DNA from: Niveispirillum irakense DSM 11586
GTDB lineage: Bacteria; Pseudomonadota; Alphaproteobacteria; Azospirillales; Azospirillaceae
Length of the DNA stretch: 64,000 nucleotides
Assembly (NCBI RefSeq): GCF_000429645.1
Contig: NZ_KE386933.1
Location: 434,001 to 498,000, forward strand
Reading direction: 5' to 3'
The notes below the pieces were generated by a model that saw only the letters and a program-made list of their open reading frames with translations, had not been told where the DNA came from and searched no databases. This document shows, piece after piece, positions 36,653-46,624 of the stretch; positions within the stretch are counted from its first letter, which is position 1, and every line of letters begins with the position of its first letter. Position numbers and translations under genes: made by a program.

Positions 36653-36688
36653 AGGAAAAAGGGCGGCCCCTTTGCCGGGAGCCGCCCT
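36653..36688 (-). terminator. intrinsic terminator of the second M13 peptidase gene
   Basis: On the minus strand AGGGCGGC and GCCGCCCT form an 8-bp stem followed by TTTT (complement of 36656-36660). It starts about 28 bp after the stop at 36717. Confidence 0.85.
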
Positions 36689-36716
36689 CTGTAAAAGATC
36701 AACGATTGACCGGTCC

Positions 36717-38747
36717 TTACCAGACCTTGCAGGCCTTATCACCGCGGACCATGGCGTCCGTGGGCTTGCAGTTAAAGGCCTGGGCAAATTCCGCCATGTT
36801 GGACACGGTGCCGTTCACGCGGTGGCGCGGGGCGGAATGCGGGTCGGTCTGGGCACGCAGCCGTTCCGCTTCCGGGCGGGCGGAAGAACACCAGACGCTG
36901 GCCCAGCCATAGAACAGCTTCTGTTCCGGCGACATGCCATCGGCGCCCTTGGCGGTCAGTGCCTTCTCCCCGCCGACGCGCTTTTTCAGCGCCATCAGGG
37001 CCAGACGCAGGCCGCCATTATCAGCCGTATTCTCGCCCAGGGTGAGCTTGCCATTCTGGCTGGTGTCGCCAGCCACCTTATAGGAACCATACTGGTCCAC
37101 CAGGCACTGGGCCTTTTCCTCGAACCGCTTGCCGTCTTCTTCCGTCCACCAGTCCTTCAGGTTGCCCTGGCCATCAAAGGCCCGGCCCTGATCATCGAAA
37201 CCATGGGTCATTTCATGGCCGATGACGGCACCGATGGCACCGTAATTCAGGCCGTCATCGGCCTTGAAGTCGAAGAAGGGCGGCTGAAGGATGCCAGCCG
37301 GGAAATTGATATTGTTCTGGCTGGCATCGTAATAGGCGTTCACCGTCGGCGGGGTCATGAACCATTCGTTCTTGTCCACCTTCTGGCCGATCTTGGCGAG
37401 GTGATAGGCGTTCTCGAAACCGGAAGCGCGCATCTGGTTGCCCAGCAGATCGTCCCGCTTCACGGTCAGCGCGGTGTAATCGCGCCATTTTTCCGGATAG
37501 CCGATCTTCTGCGCCATGGCGTCCAGCTTCTCCAGCGCCTTGACCTTGGTCGCTTCGCTCATCCAGTCGAGCTGTTTGATATCTTCGGCATAAGCAGCGC
37601 GCAGATCATCCAGCATGGTCAGCATGCGGGACTTGTGCTCCGGCCCGAAGGTCTTCTGCACAAAATGCCGGCCCAGATCTTCACCCAGGGCGCTGTCCGT
37701 GGCGTCGGTGCAGCGCTTCCAGCGGGGGCGCAGTTCCTGCGCGCCGGACAGGGTTTTGCCATAGAAGGCAAAATTCTCGTCCACAAACGGCTTGGACAGC
37801 CAGGGGGCCGCACGGCGCAGCGCGGCCCAGGTGAAATAGGTCTTCAGATCGGCCAGATCAGTGGCCTGGATGCTGTCATTCAGACCCTTGAAGAATTGCG
37901 GGTCGTTGACATTCATCTGCGTGAAAGACGGTGCCTTCACATCGCGCACATAGGCGGTCCAGTCGATGGCCGGCGCGCTGGCGGCGAAAGCCTGGAAGCT
38001 GGACGGGTTGTTCAGCTTGGTGGTGTCGCGGCGATCCACCTTGCTCATCGTGTCGCGGGCCAGCCGCGTCTCGAAGGCCATGACGGCGGCGGCCTTCTTG
38101 GCGGCAACCTCCGGCTTGTCGCCCGCCAGGGTGAACATGGCGGTGACATGCTTGACATAGGCGTCGCGCAGCCCGGCCGAGCGTGCATCATCCTTAAAGT
38201 AAAAATCGCGGTCGGGCAGGCCCAGGCCGCCCTGGTCGAAGGCGGCGATGGTATCTTCCGCCTTCTCGAAGCTCTGCTGCGGGCCGAAGCCAAACAGGGC
38301 ATCCACCCCGTCCTGATGCAGCATGGCAACCAGCGCGGCGATCTGCTTCTTGTCCTTGATCGCGTCGATCTGGGTCAGCAGCGGCTTCAGCGGCGCGATG
38401 CCGGCCTTGTCCGCAGCGGCTTCATCCATGCAGGCGGCATAGAAGCTGCCGATCTTGGCCAGATCGGCATCCTTGCTCTTGGTCGCATCTTCCAGGATGG
38501 CGTGCAGGATATCCTGGTTGCGCTGGGCCAGTTCATGGAACGTGCCATAGATGGAGCGTTCGGCCGGCAGGGGGTTGGCCTTGATCCAGGGCCCGCAGGC
38601 GTGGAGATAGAAATCGTCACAGGGGCTGACACTGGCATCCACTGCCGGCAGCTTCGATTCTGCCGCAGCGGCATTGCCCATGCCCAGCCCCAGCATCAGG
38701 GTCAGGCCCACCGCACCCAGGCATGAATTGGCCAACAAGCCTTTCAT
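36717..38747 (-). CDS. M13-family zinc metallopeptidase (copy 2)
   Basis: Peptidase of 676 residues, paralogous to the gene at 34375. From ATG 38747 the signal peptide is MKGLLANSCLGAVGLTLMLG, cleaved near AAAAE; unlike copy 1 it lacks a clear lipobox, so it is probably soluble in the periplasm. Zinc ligands are HEMTH (511-515) and E572 in ENTADNGG; NAYYDASQN and the CKVW ending are conserved. Each copy has its own terminator, so the genes are transcribed separately. Substrates are unknown. Confidence 0.94.
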   Translation of the reverse strand: MKGLLANSCLGAVGLTLMLGLGMGNAAAAESKLPAVDASVSPCDDFYLHACGPWIKANPLPAERSIYGTFHELAQRNQDILHAILEDATKSKDADLAKIGSFYAACMDEAAADKAGIAPLKPLLTQIDAIKDKKQIAALVAMLHQDGVDALFGFGPQQSFEKAEDTIAAFDQGGLGLPDRDFYFKDDARSAGLRDAYVKHVTAMFTLAGDKPEVAAKKAAAVMAFETRLARDTMSKVDRRDTTKLNNPSSFQAFAASAPAIDWTAYVRDVKAPSFTQMNVNDPQFFKGLNDSIQATDLADLKTYFTWAALRRAAPWLSKPFVDENFAFYGKTLSGAQELRPRWKRCTDATDSALGEDLGRHFVQKTFGPEHKSRMLTMLDDLRAAYAEDIKQLDWMSEATKVKALEKLDAMAQKIGYPEKWRDYTALTVKRDDLLGNQMRASGFENAYHLAKIGQKVDKNEWFMTPPTVNAYYDASQNNINFPAGILQPPFFDFKADDGLNYGAIGAVIGHEMTHGFDDQGRAFDGQGNLKDWWTEEDGKRFEEKAQCLVDQYGSYKVAGDTSQNGKLTLGENTADNGGLRLALMALKKRVGGEKALTAKGADGMSPEQKLFYGWASVWCSSARPEAERLRAQTDPHSAPRHRVNGTVSNMAEFAQAFNCKPTDAMVRGDKACKVW

Positions 38748-38830
38748 CCTCGCGCACTCCGAAAATGTATCGAATTGGTTCAGGCCATTCGTCCGATCTG
38801 GCCCTTGGGGCAGGAGCCTAGCACTGGATT

Positions 38831-39319
38831 TCACCCAACTCGAACGGCAGCGTGTAACGCTTCTGTAACAGCGGTTCGGATGGCGGGCGGCAGGATCAGG
38901 GCCAGATTGGCGGTAAACGCATTTTCGGGCTTATTGTCGCAGCGTGTTATAGGGGGCATTTGCGCCAGCAGGGATTGCTGCAGGTGCTCTGCTTCCAGTT
39001 CTGCCGCCTTGATCTGCCCGCGCAGGGCATCGCTGGTGGGGCTGGGGGCGGGTAGGGGGCCGGTTTTCAGGCGGCGGCGTAGGGTGCGAAGCGGTGCCAC
39101 CACCTCCTCCCGCCAGGGGGCGGTGGCCGCCTGGGCGGCGTCCAGTTCCGCCGGGGTCAATAGATGACCCCGCCAGCCCAGCCAGGCCGCCCACAGGATC
39201 AGGTTCACATCCTGCCCATGGGCGTCCTGTGCCATCAGGCAGGCTTCTGCCACGCCGGGTGCGTCGTAAACAGCAAGCGAGAAGGACCATAGATCATCGC
39301 CGGCGCGGGGAGGGGTCAC
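38831..39319 (-). CDS. TIGR02444-family protein
   Basis: Protein of 162 residues of the TIGR02444 family, which has no known activity. The N terminus carries the family pattern LWSFSLAVYDAPGVAEACL, then AHGQDVNLILWAAWLG. Its start overlaps the phosphofructokinase stop by 4 bp, so the two are coupled. The last 15 codons include codons that are rare here (GTT ACA GAA GCG TTA) and contain the GTTAC repeats listed separately. Confidence 0.85.
   Translation of the reverse strand: MTPPRAGDDLWSFSLAVYDAPGVAEACLMAQDAHGQDVNLILWAAWLGWRGHLLTPAELDAAQAATAPWREEVVAPLRTLRRRLKTGPLPAPSPTSDALRGQIKAAELEAEHLQQSLLAQMPPITRCDNKPENAFTANLALILPPAIRTAVTEALHAAVRVG
38854..38869 (-). promoter_or_regulatory. direct repeat GTTAC-N6-GTTAC, upstream of M13 copy 2
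   Basis: On the minus strand GTTAC repeats with an 11-bp period (38869-38865 and 38858-38854), about 110 bp upstream of the peptidase ATG at 38747 and inside the last codons of the TIGR02444 gene. It has the same spacing as the site before M13 copy 1. Confidence 0.42.
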
Positions 39320-40404
39320 CCCGCATCCCCGACATAGATGCCAAGGCCGCGCGCGGTGCGGACCAGGATGCCGTTCACATCCACGGCGGCATAGGTCTTG
39401 ATGGCATCTTCGATCGGCGTGTCGATGATGGTGCGATTGGACCAGGCCAGCAGCCGGTCGGACTTGCCCTCTGCCAGCAAATCCACGGCGGCGACGCCGA
39501 AGGCCGAGGCCAGCAGCCGGTCGCTATGGCTGGGCGGGCAGCCGCGCTGCACATGGCCCAGCACGGTGACGCGGGTTTCAGCCCCCGTCGCCTCGGCGAT
39601 CATATGGCCGATATAATTGCCGATACCGCCATAGCGCTTCTGCCCATCGGCAAATTCCTGCTTGGCGGCCGCGCCCTCCATGGTTTTCACCGCTTCGGAG
39701 ACGACGACCAGGGCAAAGTTCCGCCCGCCTTCCTGGAGCCGGCGGATCTTGTCGGCGATGCCGTCAATGGACCAGCGCAACTCTGGCAGCAGGATCACAT
39801 CGGCACCCCCGGCAATGCCGGCGGACAGCGCGATATGGCCGGCATCGCGGCCCATCACTTCCAGCACCATCACCCGGTCATGGCTGGCAGCGGTGGGTTG
39901 CAAACGATCCAGCGCTTCCGTCGCAACCGCCACCGCCGTATCGAACCCGACCGACGTTTCGGTGATGCCCAGATCATTGTCGATGGTCTTGGGGATGCCG
40001 ATCAGCTTGAAGCCGCCCTGCTGCGCCAGCTTGCGCAGGATGGCCATGGAACCGTCGCCGCCAATGCCGATTACCCCATCCACGCCCAATTCCCGCAAAC
40101 CGTCGATGATCTCGCCGCTGCGATCCTGCTTGCTGCCATCGGGCATGGGATAGGCGAAGGGGTCGCCCTTGTTGGTGGTGCCCAGGATGGTGCCGCCCAG
40201 CCGCATCATGGCGCCATCCACCTTGTTGGTATCCAGATGGACGCAGCGCACAGGCCGGGACAGCAGCCCATGGGTACCATCCTCAATCCCCACCACGTCC
40301 CAGCCATAATGCCGGGCGCGATGCACGGCGGCGCGGATCACGGCGTTCAGGCCAGCGCAATCGCCGCCGCTGGTCAGGATACCGATGCGCTTGGTGCCGG
40401 TCAT
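39316..40404 (-). CDS. pfkA: 6-phosphofructokinase
   Basis: Glycolytic kinase of 362 residues from ATG 40404; the frame to 40485 runs into the terminator. Motifs are TSGGDCAGLNA (nucleotide phosphate loop), GIGGDGSM, PKTIDNDLG (catalytic Asp) and VMGRDAGHIAL. GGDG at the donor site suggests ATP, while Lys in PKTIDND is the residue found in PPi enzymes; this mixture marks the group III PFKs, whose donor cannot be predicted safely. Coupled by overlap to the TIGR02444 gene. Confidence 0.93.
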   Translation of the reverse strand: MTGTKRIGILTSGGDCAGLNAVIRAAVHRARHYGWDVVGIEDGTHGLLSRPVRCVHLDTNKVDGAMMRLGGTILGTTNKGDPFAYPMPDGSKQDRSGEIIDGLRELGVDGVIGIGGDGSMAILRKLAQQGGFKLIGIPKTIDNDLGITETSVGFDTAVAVATEALDRLQPTAASHDRVMVLEVMGRDAGHIALSAGIAGGADVILLPELRWSIDGIADKIRRLQEGGRNFALVVVSEAVKTMEGAAAKQEFADGQKRYGGIGNYIGHMIAEATGAETRVTVLGHVQRGCPPSHSDRLLASAFGVAAVDLLAEGKSDRLLAWSNRTIIDTPIEDAIKTYAAVDVNGILVRTARGLGIYVGDAG

Positions 40405-40483
40405 TGTATTTCCTCGCTTTTGTCTCTTGCGGTCAAGGTGCCAGCAAAGCGGGGCGGGTGGCAAGGTGGGAGGCGGCGAAAAC

Positions 40484-40520
40484 AAAAAGCCCGCCGCGAC
40501 TATCGCCGGGCGGGCTTTTT
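40484..40520 (-). terminator. intrinsic terminator of greA
   Basis: AAAAAGCCCGCC (40484-40495) and GGCGGGCTTTTT (40509-40520) form a perfect stem with A/T-runs on both sides. It terminates greA on the minus strand, just upstream of the phosphofructokinase gene, and would work in both directions. Confidence 0.92.
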
Positions 40521-40557
40521 CAGTGTTTCCGCAAGGGAATTATTCTCGTGCGAAACC

Positions 40558-41031
40558 TTACTTGAAGGCGATCCCCACAACCTCGTAGCTCTTGGAGCCG
40601 CCGGGGGTGGTGACTTCCACATTGTCGCCGACGGACTTGCCGATCAGCGCGCGGGCGAGCGGGCTTGTGATGGAGATCAGGCCCTGCTTGATGTCGCTCT
40701 CGTCCTGGCCGACGATTTGATAGGTCACCTCTTCATCGGTGTCCTCATCCGCCAGGGTGATGGTGGCGCCAAACTTCACGGCATTGCCGGACAGCTTGGT
40801 TGGCTCAATCACTTCGGCGCGGCTGATCTTGTCTTCCAACTCCATCACCCGGCCTTCGATGAAGCTCTGCTTCTCGCGGGCAGCGTGATACTCGGCATTT
40901 TCAGACAGATCGCCATGCTCACGGGCTTCGGCAATCGCCTTGATCACCGCCGGGCGCTCAACGCTCTTCAGGTGCTTCAACTCATCCTGCAGCCGGTTAT
41001 ACCCCCGAGCCGTCATGGGAACTTTTTCCAT
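40558..41031 (-). CDS. greA: transcription elongation factor GreA
   Basis: RNA polymerase cleavage factor of 157 residues that rescues backtracked complexes. The N-terminal coiled coil has the catalytic acidic tip [11 protein letters not shown] (D and E essential), followed by the FKBP-like C-terminal domain with [17 protein letters not shown] 41031 ([11 protein letters not shown]) is the family start; the frame further upstream runs into the carB terminator. It lies downstream of carB, as in many proteobacteria, but is separated by a terminator. Confidence 0.96.
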   Translation of the reverse strand: MEKVPMTARGYNRLQDELKHLKSVERPAVIKAIAEAREHGDLSENAEYHAAREKQSFIEGRVMELEDKISRAEVIEPTKLSGNAVKFGATITLADEDTDEEVTYQIVGQDESDIKQGLISITSPLARALIGKSVGDNVEVTTPGGSKSYEVVGIAFK

Positions 41032-41057
41032 CGTACCTTTTTCCCAAGAAAATGGTG

Positions 41058-41104
41058 GCGCCGAAAAAAAAGAAACCCGCCGGCGCGACATTCGCCGCGC
41101 CGCC
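41058..41104 (-). terminator. intrinsic terminator of carB
   Basis: On the minus strand CGGCGCG and CGCGCCG (41102-41096 and 41087-41081) form the stem, followed shortly by TTTCTTTTTTTT (complement of 41063-41075). It starts about 12 bp after the carB stop. Confidence 0.8.
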
Positions 41105-41115
41105 GACCTGCTTTC

Positions 41116-44100
41116 TTAATAAGACCCGCTCAGATAGGACTGAAGCGGAGCCACTTCAAGATTGCCGGTCTTCAGGCCTGAGATGGCTTCGACCGCTGCC
41201 TCAGCACCCGCCACCGTCGTGTAGTAGGGGATGTTATTGGTCAGGGCCGTGCGGCGCAAGCTGAAGCTGTCAGACATCGCCTGCGGACCTTCAACAGTGT
41301 TGAAGACCAGTTGGACCGCGCCATTGATCATTTCATCAACAATGTGCGGCTGGCCTTCCAGCACCTTGTTGATGGCGGTGACCGCAATCCCGGCATCAGC
41401 CAGGAATTTCGCGGTGCCGCGGGTGGCGATCACCTTGAAGCCCATGTCCGTCAGGCTGCGGGCCACCGGCACCATGGCCGGCTTGTCGCGTTCCCGCACG
41501 GAGATGAACACCGTACCTTCACGCGGCAAAGTGACGCCGGCGCCCATCTGGCTCTTGGCGAAGGCCTTGGCGAAATCCTTGTCCAGGCCCATCACCTCGC
41601 CGGTGGAGCGCATTTCCGGCCCCAGCAGGATATCGACGCCGGGGAAACGGTTGAACGGGAACACCGCTTCCTTCACCGCCACATGCGGCGGGAACGGACC
41701 GTTCAGCTTGAAGTCAGCCAGTTTCTCGCCAGCCATGACGCGGGCGGCGACCTTGGCAATGGCCGTCCCGGTGGCCTTGGCCACGAACGGTACTGTGCGG
41801 CTGGCGCGCGGGTTGACTTCCAGGATGTAGATGTCGAAGCCGCCGGGGCCGGAGCCATCGGCAGACTGCTTCACCGCGAACTGGATGTTCATCAAGCCGA
41901 CGACATTCAGCCCCTTGGCCAGCTTGACCGCCTGGACGGAAAGCTCATCCACCACAGGTTTGGACAGGGTGTAGGGCGGCAGGGCGCAGGCGCTGTCACC
42001 GGAATGGATGCCGGCTTCTTCGATATGCTCCATGATGCCGGCGACATAGACATTGCCGGTGGCATCGGCCACGGCGTCCACATCCACCTCGATGGCATCT
42101 TGCAGATAGCTGTCGATCAGCACCGGGTTCTTGCCCGACACCTTCACGGCGGTGGCGATATAGCGGTGCAGGCCCGCCATATCATGCACGATCTCCATCG
42201 CCCGGCCGCCCAGCACATAGGACGGGCGGATCACGACGGGGAAGCCGATCTTGGTGGCGACGGCCTCGGCCTCTTCCAGCGAGCGGGCCAGGCCGTTGGC
42301 CGGCTGGCGGAGTTCCAGCTTATGCAGAAGCTGCTGGAACCGCTCGCGGTCCTCGGCCAGATCGATGGCGTCTGGCGTGGTGCCCAGGATGGGGATGCCG
42401 GCGGCTTCCAGATCGCGGGCCAGCTTCAGCGGGGTCTGCCCGCCAAACTGCACGATCAGGCCCAGCACCTCGCCATTCTGCTGTTCCTTGCGGACCAGCT
42501 CGATCACGTCTTCGCCGGTCAGCGGCTCGAAATACAGACGGTCGGCGGTGTCATAGTCGGTGGAAACCGTTTCCGGGTTGCAGTTGACCATGATCGTCTC
42601 ATAGCCCGCTTCCTGCAGGGCATAGACGGCATGGACGCAGCAATAATCGAACTCGATCCCCTGGCCGATCCGGTTCGGCCCGCCACCCAGGATGATGACT
42701 TTCTTCCGGTCGGTCGGGGCGCTTTCGCACTCCGCCGGCTCCAGGCCGTTGCCTTCATATGTCGAGTACATATAGGGCGTGCGGCTGGCGAATTCGGCGG
42801 CGCAGGTGTCAATGCGCTTGAACACCGGCACAATGCCCTTGGCGCGGCGTGCGGCGGCGACCGCCTCTTCGCTGCTGCCCGTCAGTTCGGCGATGCGGGC
42901 ATCGCTGAAGCCCATGGACTTGATGCGGTTGAAGCGCTCGGCATCCAGCCCATCCAGGCCGGCTTCCTTGATCCGGCCTTCCTCGGCCACGATCTCTTCA
43001 ATCTGGCGCAGGAACCAGGGGTCGACCTTGCAGGCCTCAAACACCTGATCCACCGTCAGGCCATGGCGGAAAGCCTGGGCGATGAACAGCAGACGCTCAT
43101 TGGTCGGGCGCGACAGGGCGGCGCGGATCTTCATCGGATCAACGACGCCGGTGCCGCCGGTCAGGTCCACTTCGTTGAAGCCGGTCAGGCCGGTTTCCAT
43201 CGAGCGCAGGGCCTTCTGCACGGATTCGGCGAAGGTGCGGCCGATGGACATGGCCTCACCCACCGACTTCATCGACGTGGTCAGCGTGGTGTCGGCGCCG
43301 GGGAACTTCTCGAACGCGAAGCGCGGCATCTTCGTGACGACATAGTCAATCGTCGGCTCGAAGCTGGCCGGCGTCGTGCCGGTAATGTCGTTGGTCAGTT
43401 CATCCAGCGTATAGCCGACAGCCAGCTTGGCCGCGATCTTGGCGATCGGGAAGCCGGTGGCCTTGGATGCCAGCGCGGAGGAGCGGGAGACGCGGGGGTT
43501 CATCTCAATCACGACCATGCGGCCGGTATCGGGATGCACGCCGAACTGCACGTTCGACCCGCCGGTATCCACGCCGATCTCGCGCAGCACCGTCAGGCTG
43601 GCATTGCGCATGATCTGGTATTCTTTGTCGGTCAGCGTCAGGGCCGGAGCCACGGTGATGCTGTCGCCGGTATGCACGCCCATCGGATCGATATTCTCGA
43701 TGGCGCAGATGATGATGCAGTTGTCGCGGCTGTCGCGCACAACTTCCATCTCATATTCCTTCCAACCGAGGACCGACTCCTCGATCAGAACTTCGCTTAC
43801 CGGGCTGGCGCGCAGGCCGCCGCGCACAATATCTTCAAACTCGGCCCGGTTATAGGCGATGCCGCCGCCGGTGCCGGCCAGCGTAAAGCTGGGGCGGATG
43901 ATGGCGGGAAGACCAACGCTCGCCAGGGCTTCCAGCGCCTCGTCATAGGTCTTCACCAGGGCGGAACGCGGGCTTTCCAACCCGATCTTGTCCATGGCGT
44001 CGCGGAATTTCAGGCGGTCTTCCGCCTTCTCGATCACGTCGGCCTTGGCGCCGATCATCTCCACGCCCAGCCGCTCCAGCGTGCCGTCATGGAACAGGGC

Positions 44101-44400
44101 CAGTGCCGTGTTCAGCGCGGTCTGGCCACCCATGGTCGGGAGCAGCGCGTCGGGGCGCTCCTTTTCCAGGATCTTGGCGACCATCGCCGGGGTGATCGGT
44201 TCGATATAGGTGGCATCGGCCAGACCGGGGTCGGTCATGATCGTGGCCGGGTTGGAATTGACGAGGATGACCCGGTAGCCTTCCTCCTTCAGCGCCTTAC
44301 AGGCCTGGACGCCGGAATAGTCGAACTCGCAGGCCTGGCCGATAATGATCGGCCCCGCGCCGATGATGCAGATGGATTTGATGTCGGTGCGTTTCGGCAT
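41116..44400 (-). CDS. carB: carbamoyl-phosphate synthase large subunit
   Basis: Makes carbamoyl phosphate from bicarbonate, glutamine-derived ammonia and two ATP for arginine and pyrimidine synthesis. At 1094 residues it has the duplicated synthetase halves: the first begins [20 protein letters not shown], the second [21 protein letters not shown] at about residue 555, with a C-terminal MGS-like allosteric domain (about 950-1094). ATG 44400 (MPKRTDIKS) is the usual start. The small subunit gene carA is not in the window, so the subunits are encoded apart here. Confidence 0.97.
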   Translation of the reverse strand: MPKRTDIKSICIIGAGPIIIGQACEFDYSGVQACKALKEEGYRVILVNSNPATIMTDPGLADATYIEPITPAMVAKILEKERPDALLPTMGGQTALNTALALFHDGTLERLGVEMIGAKADVIEKAEDRLKFRDAMDKIGLESPRSALVKTYDEALEALASVGLPAIIRPSFTLAGTGGGIAYNRAEFEDIVRGGLRASPVSEVLIEESVLGWKEYEMEVVRDSRDNCIIICAIENIDPMGVHTGDSITVAPALTLTDKEYQIMRNASLTVLREIGVDTGGSNVQFGVHPDTGRMVVIEMNPRVSRSSALASKATGFPIAKIAAKLAVGYTLDELTNDITGTTPASFEPTIDYVVTKMPRFAFEKFPGADTTLTTSMKSVGEAMSIGRTFAESVQKALRSMETGLTGFNEVDLTGGTGVVDPMKIRAALSRPTNERLLFIAQAFRHGLTVDQVFEACKVDPWFLRQIEEIVAEEGRIKEAGLDGLDAERFNRIKSMGFSDARIAELTGSSEEAVAAARRAKGIVPVFKRIDTCAAEFASRTPYMYSTYEGNGLEPAECESAPTDRKKVIILGGGPNRIGQGIEFDYCCVHAVYALQEAGYETIMVNCNPETVSTDYDTADRLYFEPLTGEDVIELVRKEQQNGEVLGLIVQFGGQTPLKLARDLEAAGIPILGTTPDAIDLAEDRERFQQLLHKLELRQPANGLARSLEEAEAVATKIGFPVVIRPSYVLGGRAMEIVHDMAGLHRYIATAVKVSGKNPVLIDSYLQDAIEVDVDAVADATGNVYVAGIMEHIEEAGIHSGDSACALPPYTLSKPVVDELSVQAVKLAKGLNVVGLMNIQFAVKQSADGSGPGGFDIYILEVNPRASRTVPFVAKATGTAIAKVAARVMAGEKLADFKLNGPFPPHVAVKEAVFPFNRFPGVDILLGPEMRSTGEVMGLDKDFAKAFAKSQMGAGVTLPREGTVFISVRERDKPAMVPVARSLTDMGFKVIATRGTAKFLADAGIAVTAINKVLEGQPHIVDEMINGAVQLVFNTVEGPQAMSDSFSLRRTALTNNIPYYTTVAGAEAAVEAISGLKTGNLEVAPLQSYLSGSY

Positions 44401-44679
44401 GTTCAGTCGGACCGTCGTCTTACGGGCGGGAAGGGGCGATGTGGTCGCACGAAAACGCCCCATGCGCCTACTACAGGTGCGGGGGACGTCCGGCTGAGGC
44501 GCCTATATAGAGGGGTCGGCCCCCAAGGGGAAGTGCCGAGCTTGGGGCGCTGGGATGCGTGTGGCGGGAAGCGGGCGGAGCAGCCCTGGGTAACCTAATG
44601 TATAGCAATGGACCATCGATATAGGTCTTTACTTTACTAAAGGCTAGGGAGCGTGCATCCTCCGGTGGTTTTTGCGCGA
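44401..44679. other. divergent promoter region between carB and the GGDEF/EAL-like gene
   Basis: About 280 bp without a gene. The carB side contains TATATAGA near 44510. From 44592 to 44645 the DNA becomes AT-rich (CTAATGTATAGCAATGG, CTTTACTTTACTAAAGG), a likely promoter for the plus-strand gene. No riboswitch or leader-peptide attenuator for carB was recognised. Confidence 0.5.
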
Positions 44680-46593
44680 ATGTTGAGTATGATTTTCTTC
44701 CGACAACACCTATGGTGTTTCATGTTGGGCTCTTTGGCTGCGCTTAATGACTTGTTTCTCCACTTTCCAGTGCCCATCCTGGCATTGCGGGAGCAGGCTG
44801 GTCATTTATCTTTGGCCTTCTCCAACGCCGCTTTTGCCAGACTGTGTGAACGCAGGCCGGAAACGTTGACGGATTCGCCTGCCTCCTTGTTGCTGCCGGT
44901 CGATGGCCATGCGGACCCGGGGCCGGCAATCGCCCGCAGTCTGGCGCAGGGGGGGACGTTGGCATTGGACGCGGCTGTTATGGCCCTGGGTCATCGGCGT
45001 CGAATCCGCATTTTGGGTCAGGGGGTGGGGATTGGAGCCGGGCTGCCCAGGGCAGAGCGTATTTTCCTCGCCATTGCCCGCGATCTCTCCGAAGAAATCC
45101 GGCAGGCCAGCGCTAAGGATAATGTCGAGCGGATGCTGTCGGCGGTTATCGCCAATATTCACCTGCCCCTGGTGATGGTCGGCCAGAATGATGCGCGCAT
45201 CATCCTGGCCAACGCGGCGGCCGCCCGCCTCTTCGACCATGCAACCGAAGGGATGACGGGGCGCCATCTCTCCATGCTGTTCGCGCCGGATGAGTGGCAG
45301 GTCATGGGAGAGCGTTTTCTGAAAGAGGCGGTGGGGGAGTTTGAATATCGGGGCCCCGTGGGTATGGCATCCCGTCAGGGTTCGCCGCTGAAACTGGAAG
45401 TACGCGGCATGCCGATGGGGGAAATCGGGGGGAAGGCGATGCGGATGCTGACCTTCTGCCCCTTCGAGCCGCCCTTGCCCAAAAGTCAGGCCGGGCTGGA
45501 AGGGATCCGGAAGGGTCTGGCGCTGGGCCATCCACTGGTGGCTGGGCGCCTGCAGATTGTCGGTCTTGATGATATCAGCACGGCGTTTGGCGACCGGTGG
45601 GGCGCCATGCGGGAGCAGGCACTGTCCATTGCCGAGCGGACCATCCGCCAGGAATTATCGTCTCAGGACCATCTGCAACGGATGGCCGATGACAGTTTCG
45701 TGATCGGCTTCAATGAGATCTCCGAGGTGGACGCGGCGGCCAAGGCCCGGCGCATTGGCGACCGTATCCGTGACCGCCTTCTGGGGGACGCGGCCTCGAA
45801 GGGGCGGGTGGATACAGCCGTTACAACACTTGTGCCCGCTGATCTGGCCGAACAGCCGGCGGAGGATCTGGCGGATTTTCTGGTGCGCAAACTGACCTCG
45901 CGCCACGAAGATGGGCGGCGCCATGTCCAGGCCCTTCTGCGCGATGCGATGGGGAAGGCCAGCCTTGACCCGCAAGTCGTCGTGCGGCCCGACGGTGTGC
46001 CCCTGACATACTGGATGGCGGAACTGGCCAGCCCGTGGCGGCAGCAGATCGCGGCGGCCCTGACGGCGGTGGGCGACGATGATATGGCCGGGTTTGAGGC
46101 GGATCTCGTGACGCTCTCGGTAGCCGTTGACTGGTACACGGTGCGGCAGCGGGACGGCACCCTGGTGGTGCCGCTGCGCTTCGGCAATCTGATGCAGCCC
46201 CGGCAACTGGACCGGTATGTCGCTGTCATCCGCAATCTTCCCCAGGCGTTGCGACAGTCCCTCATGCTGCATCTGACCCATTTGCCGCCCGGCACGGCCA
46301 GTTCCCGCATTGTCGGGATGGTACAGACCCTGGGCCCCTACTGCATCGGCGTGGTGCTGGAACTGCCCGGACTTGATTATGTGCTGGACCCGATGGGAAC
46401 GCGGGTTGGCGTCGTCTCACTCGATTTCCGGCGGCTGGATTATGCGGACCCCAATGTCCGCTCCCGGGTCCGGCGGCTGGTCCGCAATTACCATCTGCGC
46501 AAGATCAAGGTGCTGGTCCAGAATGTGCCCGACAGGGACGAGGCGGTGAAGCTGGTCGTCGATGGCGCGGATATGGTGACGATTGCGCGGTGA
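44680..46593 (+). CDS. PAS protein with degenerate GGDEF-like and EAL-like regions
   Basis: Protein of about 637 residues; ATG 44680 has GGTGG upstream, while GTG 44653 and ATG 44722 are alternatives. Two PAS-like regions occupy the first 270 residues (second around VMVGQNDARIILANAAAARLFDH). The next region (about 285-390) has the shape of a GGDEF domain but DDSFVIGF replaces the GG(D/E)EF site. The last 200 residues resemble the second half of an EAL barrel (VVPLRFGNLMQ..., VVSLDFRRLDYADP) without the EAL metal motif. It is therefore probably a c-di-GMP-related sensor without catalytic activity, or a scaffold. The assignment of both degenerate domains is by overall pattern only. Confidence 0.65.
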   Translation: MLSMIFFRQHLWCFMLGSLAALNDLFLHFPVPILALREQAGHLSLAFSNAAFARLCERRPETLTDSPASLLLPVDGHADPGPAIARSLAQGGTLALDAAVMALGHRRRIRILGQGVGIGAGLPRAERIFLAIARDLSEEIRQASAKDNVERMLSAVIANIHLPLVMVGQNDARIILANAAAARLFDHATEGMTGRHLSMLFAPDEWQVMGERFLKEAVGEFEYRGPVGMASRQGSPLKLEVRGMPMGEIGGKAMRMLTFCPFEPPLPKSQAGLEGIRKGLALGHPLVAGRLQIVGLDDISTAFGDRWGAMREQALSIAERTIRQELSSQDHLQRMADDSFVIGFNEISEVDAAAKARRIGDRIRDRLLGDAASKGRVDTAVTTLVPADLAEQPAEDLADFLVRKLTSRHEDGRRHVQALLRDAMGKASLDPQVVVRPDGVPLTYWMAELASPWRQQIAAALTAVGDDDMAGFEADLVTLSVAVDWYTVRQRDGTLVVPLRFGNLMQPRQLDRYVAVIRNLPQALRQSLMLHLTHLPPGTASSRIVGMVQTLGPYCIGVVLELPGLDYVLDPMGTRVGVVSLDFRRLDYADPNVRSRVRRLVRNYHLRKIKVLVQNVPDRDEAVKLVVDGADMVTIAR

Positions 46594-46624
46594 CGGCGCA
46601 TCGGGCGGGTGCCTGCCCGGACCC

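Noticed and set aside
41311-44598. Long open frame antisense to carB, about 1,095 codons
   Set aside because: It is a mirror of carB in GC-rich DNA with codon-position bias; it has no start signal or recognisable domain.
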